The translations under genes and the position numbers were made by a program. A stretch of 64,000 nt of DNA from Punica granatum (lineage: Eukaryota; Streptophyta; Magnoliopsida; Myrtales; Lythraceae): positions 55,221,051 through 55,285,050 of the forward strand of contig NC_045127.1 in NCBI RefSeq assembly GCF_007655135.1, written 5' to 3'. The notes beneath the pieces are model-generated. The model ran no database searches. It worked only from the letters and a program-made list of their open reading frames with translations, and had not been told where the DNA came from. Below are positions 61,785-64,000 of this stretch, piece by piece; the stretch's first letter is position 1, and each line of letters starts with the position of its first letter.

Positions 61785-62645
61785 AGTTTAAGATTCACAT
61801 TCATAGTTTGACTAATAATTTTGGCCACACATCTTTTCGTCGACGCTCGATCTCGCCCGTGAACGAGTCGAATTCGCTTCGATATTAAACCATACCAAAT
61901 TGCACCATTTCAACCAAATAAAAAATAATTTAATTACTTCAAAAAAAAACATTGTACAATATCGTCTTCGGTTCCTCTTCTCCAAACGAACAAGAAAAAA
62001 TTAGAGCAAGCAAACAATATCGAAGAATCCCTAAATCCGCCCGTGAAAAATTCAATCTCGTCAACAATCATCACCACCTTGAGACCACCAGCCCTTCCCA
62101 GCTCTACCTCCAGCTCGAGCCGGACTCCTCCTCTTCCTCCCCCTTCCCTCTGCCTCACAATTCGGTAAATTTCTTGCTGAAAGTCGAGGTGGCTCCCGCC
62201 CTGATTGCCGTCCACCGTTCTCAGCAATCAGTCGCCGTCTAATTGATTGGCGAAGTAATTTCATTAGCAGTAACATCGAAGCAATCGCTTGTTTTTACTC
62301 ACAAAAGTTTCTTAAATAAATACGAACCCAAATTCATCCAATATCAACCCTAATTTGATCAATTCTGCCCAGCTTCTCTCTAGCACAAAGACAGAGATAG
62401 ATGGGACAGATGGGAGCACGAATCCCTCAATTTGTTCCCACATTCACGCCTAAGGAGAAACGAAGAGGAACGACATAAAAGGAGCTCCCAACATAAGGTG
62501 ATTACATAATTTACTGATGCAATTCGGTTGAAATTAATATCGAAGTGGATCTAGCTCGCTCACCAGCGAGACCGAGCGTCGACGAGAAGATGTGTGGTCG
62601 AAAACATTGATAGTCAAACTACGAGTGATGAATTTTAAAGTAAAA
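61785..62645. mobile_element. Small inverted-repeat element with gene-like cargo
   Basis: The left end (about 61785-61885) and right end (about 62540-62645) are inverted copies: TAGTTTGACTA, CCACACATCTT and CGTCGACGCTCG on the left pair in order with the right, and both continue to a CTTCGATATTAA block. The core (about 61930-62480) is richer in GC and has open frames on both strands (for example 61952-62242 plus), unlike the AT-rich surroundings. This is the shape of a Pack-type MULE. No target duplication was settled, and the cargo is not recognised. Confidence 0.65.
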
Positions 62646-64000
62646 AAATCTGACGGTCAAGAATAAAATAACCGCGGTGATTATTTTTGCTAGCAACCGT
62701 GGTAGCATCACCCTCACTATATGGTCCTCATTATCAATTTTTGTATTGGAGGATAATAAAAATTATAAAATTAAGAATATATGGTGAAATTGTAAAAAGT
62801 ACCCAAATTTGAAATACATTCCTCTTTCCCCTCTATCCCCATTCCTTTCCTTTCCTTTTAATTTTAATTTTTTTTACTGCAACTTTTTTAACGAAACAAT
62901 TCTATTCTATATGTATGGCTAAGCCCCGCCGACAAATATGAAAATTTAGAGGCAATCTTTTTAAAGTTATAAATCTATATTTTCTCTTTATATGGTTCCT
63001 ATTTGATATCATATAGAATGTTTATATAATATACAGGGCGTCGCGCGAATGCATATCAAGTCCAGTATTAATAACTGAAATTCTTTATGGAAATAAAGAT
63101 AATTTAAGGCGAATTTTTTTGGGTAGGAATTTAAGGTGAATATATTTATTGCATATTCTATATAAGAAATATATTGCAATGCTATATGGTCAATAAGTCT
63201 AAGTGTATTTTTCGAATTATATTATAAGGTATAAAACTATATTATTCGGAACTGTGTATTTGAATAGCATAAAATCCCTATTCTATGGAAATATACTTTC
63301 CTCTCCTCCAAACTCTATGCAAAGGTTCCTCTCTACCTTCCAAACTTTATTAGTTAATTATTATACACAAACTTAATCATTTTATTTTATGAGTATCAAC
63401 GTATTTGTGTTAAAGAGTAATTAAGTAGGTTCAATTTTTTAAGATAATATATATTTTATTTGATTGAAATCCGTGTGATAAGTTATATATTATTTGATGA
63501 ACAAAGTAGAATCAGATCCTATACTTGGGGAAGATTGGTGGTGATTAGCATTAACTAATCTTAAGAAGAAGGTTGTGTCATCACAATATACATTGATTTT
63601 TATCTGTTCAAATTTCTTTGATTTTTAAGAAAATTTATCTCAACGTTAACTATATTTTGCCTAGTTCATATGTACAATATTATGGATTTTTTTAGTCGTA
63701 ATTGTAAAATTTTTATTAATTAAACACAATGACTTTTCCATGGAATTCTTGGAACGAAGTTATTTGTCACACAACTATAAGTCTCTTCCATCGCTCTCCA
63801 TTATAAAATTTGTATTTTTAGACTATTTAGTTGTTGATAATTCTTTTCCTCTGAAGTTCCAATTCAAAAGTGATGTAAATTTTGTGTTAATCTAATCTTA
63901 CATGAGTAATTTGTAATATTATTTTTAGTATTTAATGTAGTTTGTATCCTTATTAATCTTTTATATATATAACACTAGGTGCTATTTTTTAGACAATCTT
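62646..64000. other. AT-rich intergenic DNA to the window end
   Basis: No gene, RNA or repeat family was recognised. Confidence 0.5.

Overview
This window is nuclear DNA of a dicot plant, most likely woody. The genes have many short introns with GT-AG borders, AT-rich intergenic DNA and plant-only families (a full cellulose synthase, an R2R3-MYB, UGT85, a plant PB1-type Mutator transposase). I could not name the species. All exon borders were read by eye, joining exons by reading phase and by family motifs I remember; no search was run.

Layout. 1-4.7 kb: a minus-strand FRA10AC1-like gene whose last exon lies left of the window. It carries a U12-type intron and a GC-AG intron. 5.08-10.74 kb: a complete Mutator-like element (MULE) with 346-bp terminal inverted repeats, a perfect 9-bp target duplication, a five-exon mudrA-type transposase with one in-frame TAG, and a captured xylose isomerase exon. 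12.0-17.1 kb: a complete 14-exon CESA3-type cellulose synthase. 17.4-24.4 kb: small mobile elements around a three-exon gene of unknown function (20.3-21.2 kb), including a 907-bp MULE-like element, a 1.5-kb foldback element and a SINE-like copy. 24.8 kb: tRNA-Ser(GCU). 25.3-27.1 kb: a PNGase A-like gene broken by a frameshift. 28.7-30.0 kb: a MYB83/MYB46-type regulator, followed by about 5 kb without recognised genes. 35.6-38.6 kb: a UGT85 pseudogene next to an intact UGT85 gene. 39.1-41.3 kb: a plant-specific gene of unknown function. 42.7-45.3 kb: a BIG BROTHER-type RING E3 ligase. 48.7-60.2 kb: two direct-repeat copies of a mitochondrial ADP/ATP carrier gene flanking TAF9. 60-64 kb: AT-rich DNA with a third SINE-like copy and a small inverted-repeat element carrying gene-like cargo.

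The genes do not form an operon or an obvious cluster. CESA3 (primary wall cellulose), the MYB83-type factor (secondary wall switch) and BIG BROTHER (organ size) are all growth or wall related, but their proximity is probably chance. The window is most notable for its gene structures (one U12 and two GC-AG introns), for several classes of mobile DNA including gene capture, for a tandem carrier duplication that kept its 5' UTR introns, and for GA/CT tracts near many gene starts.
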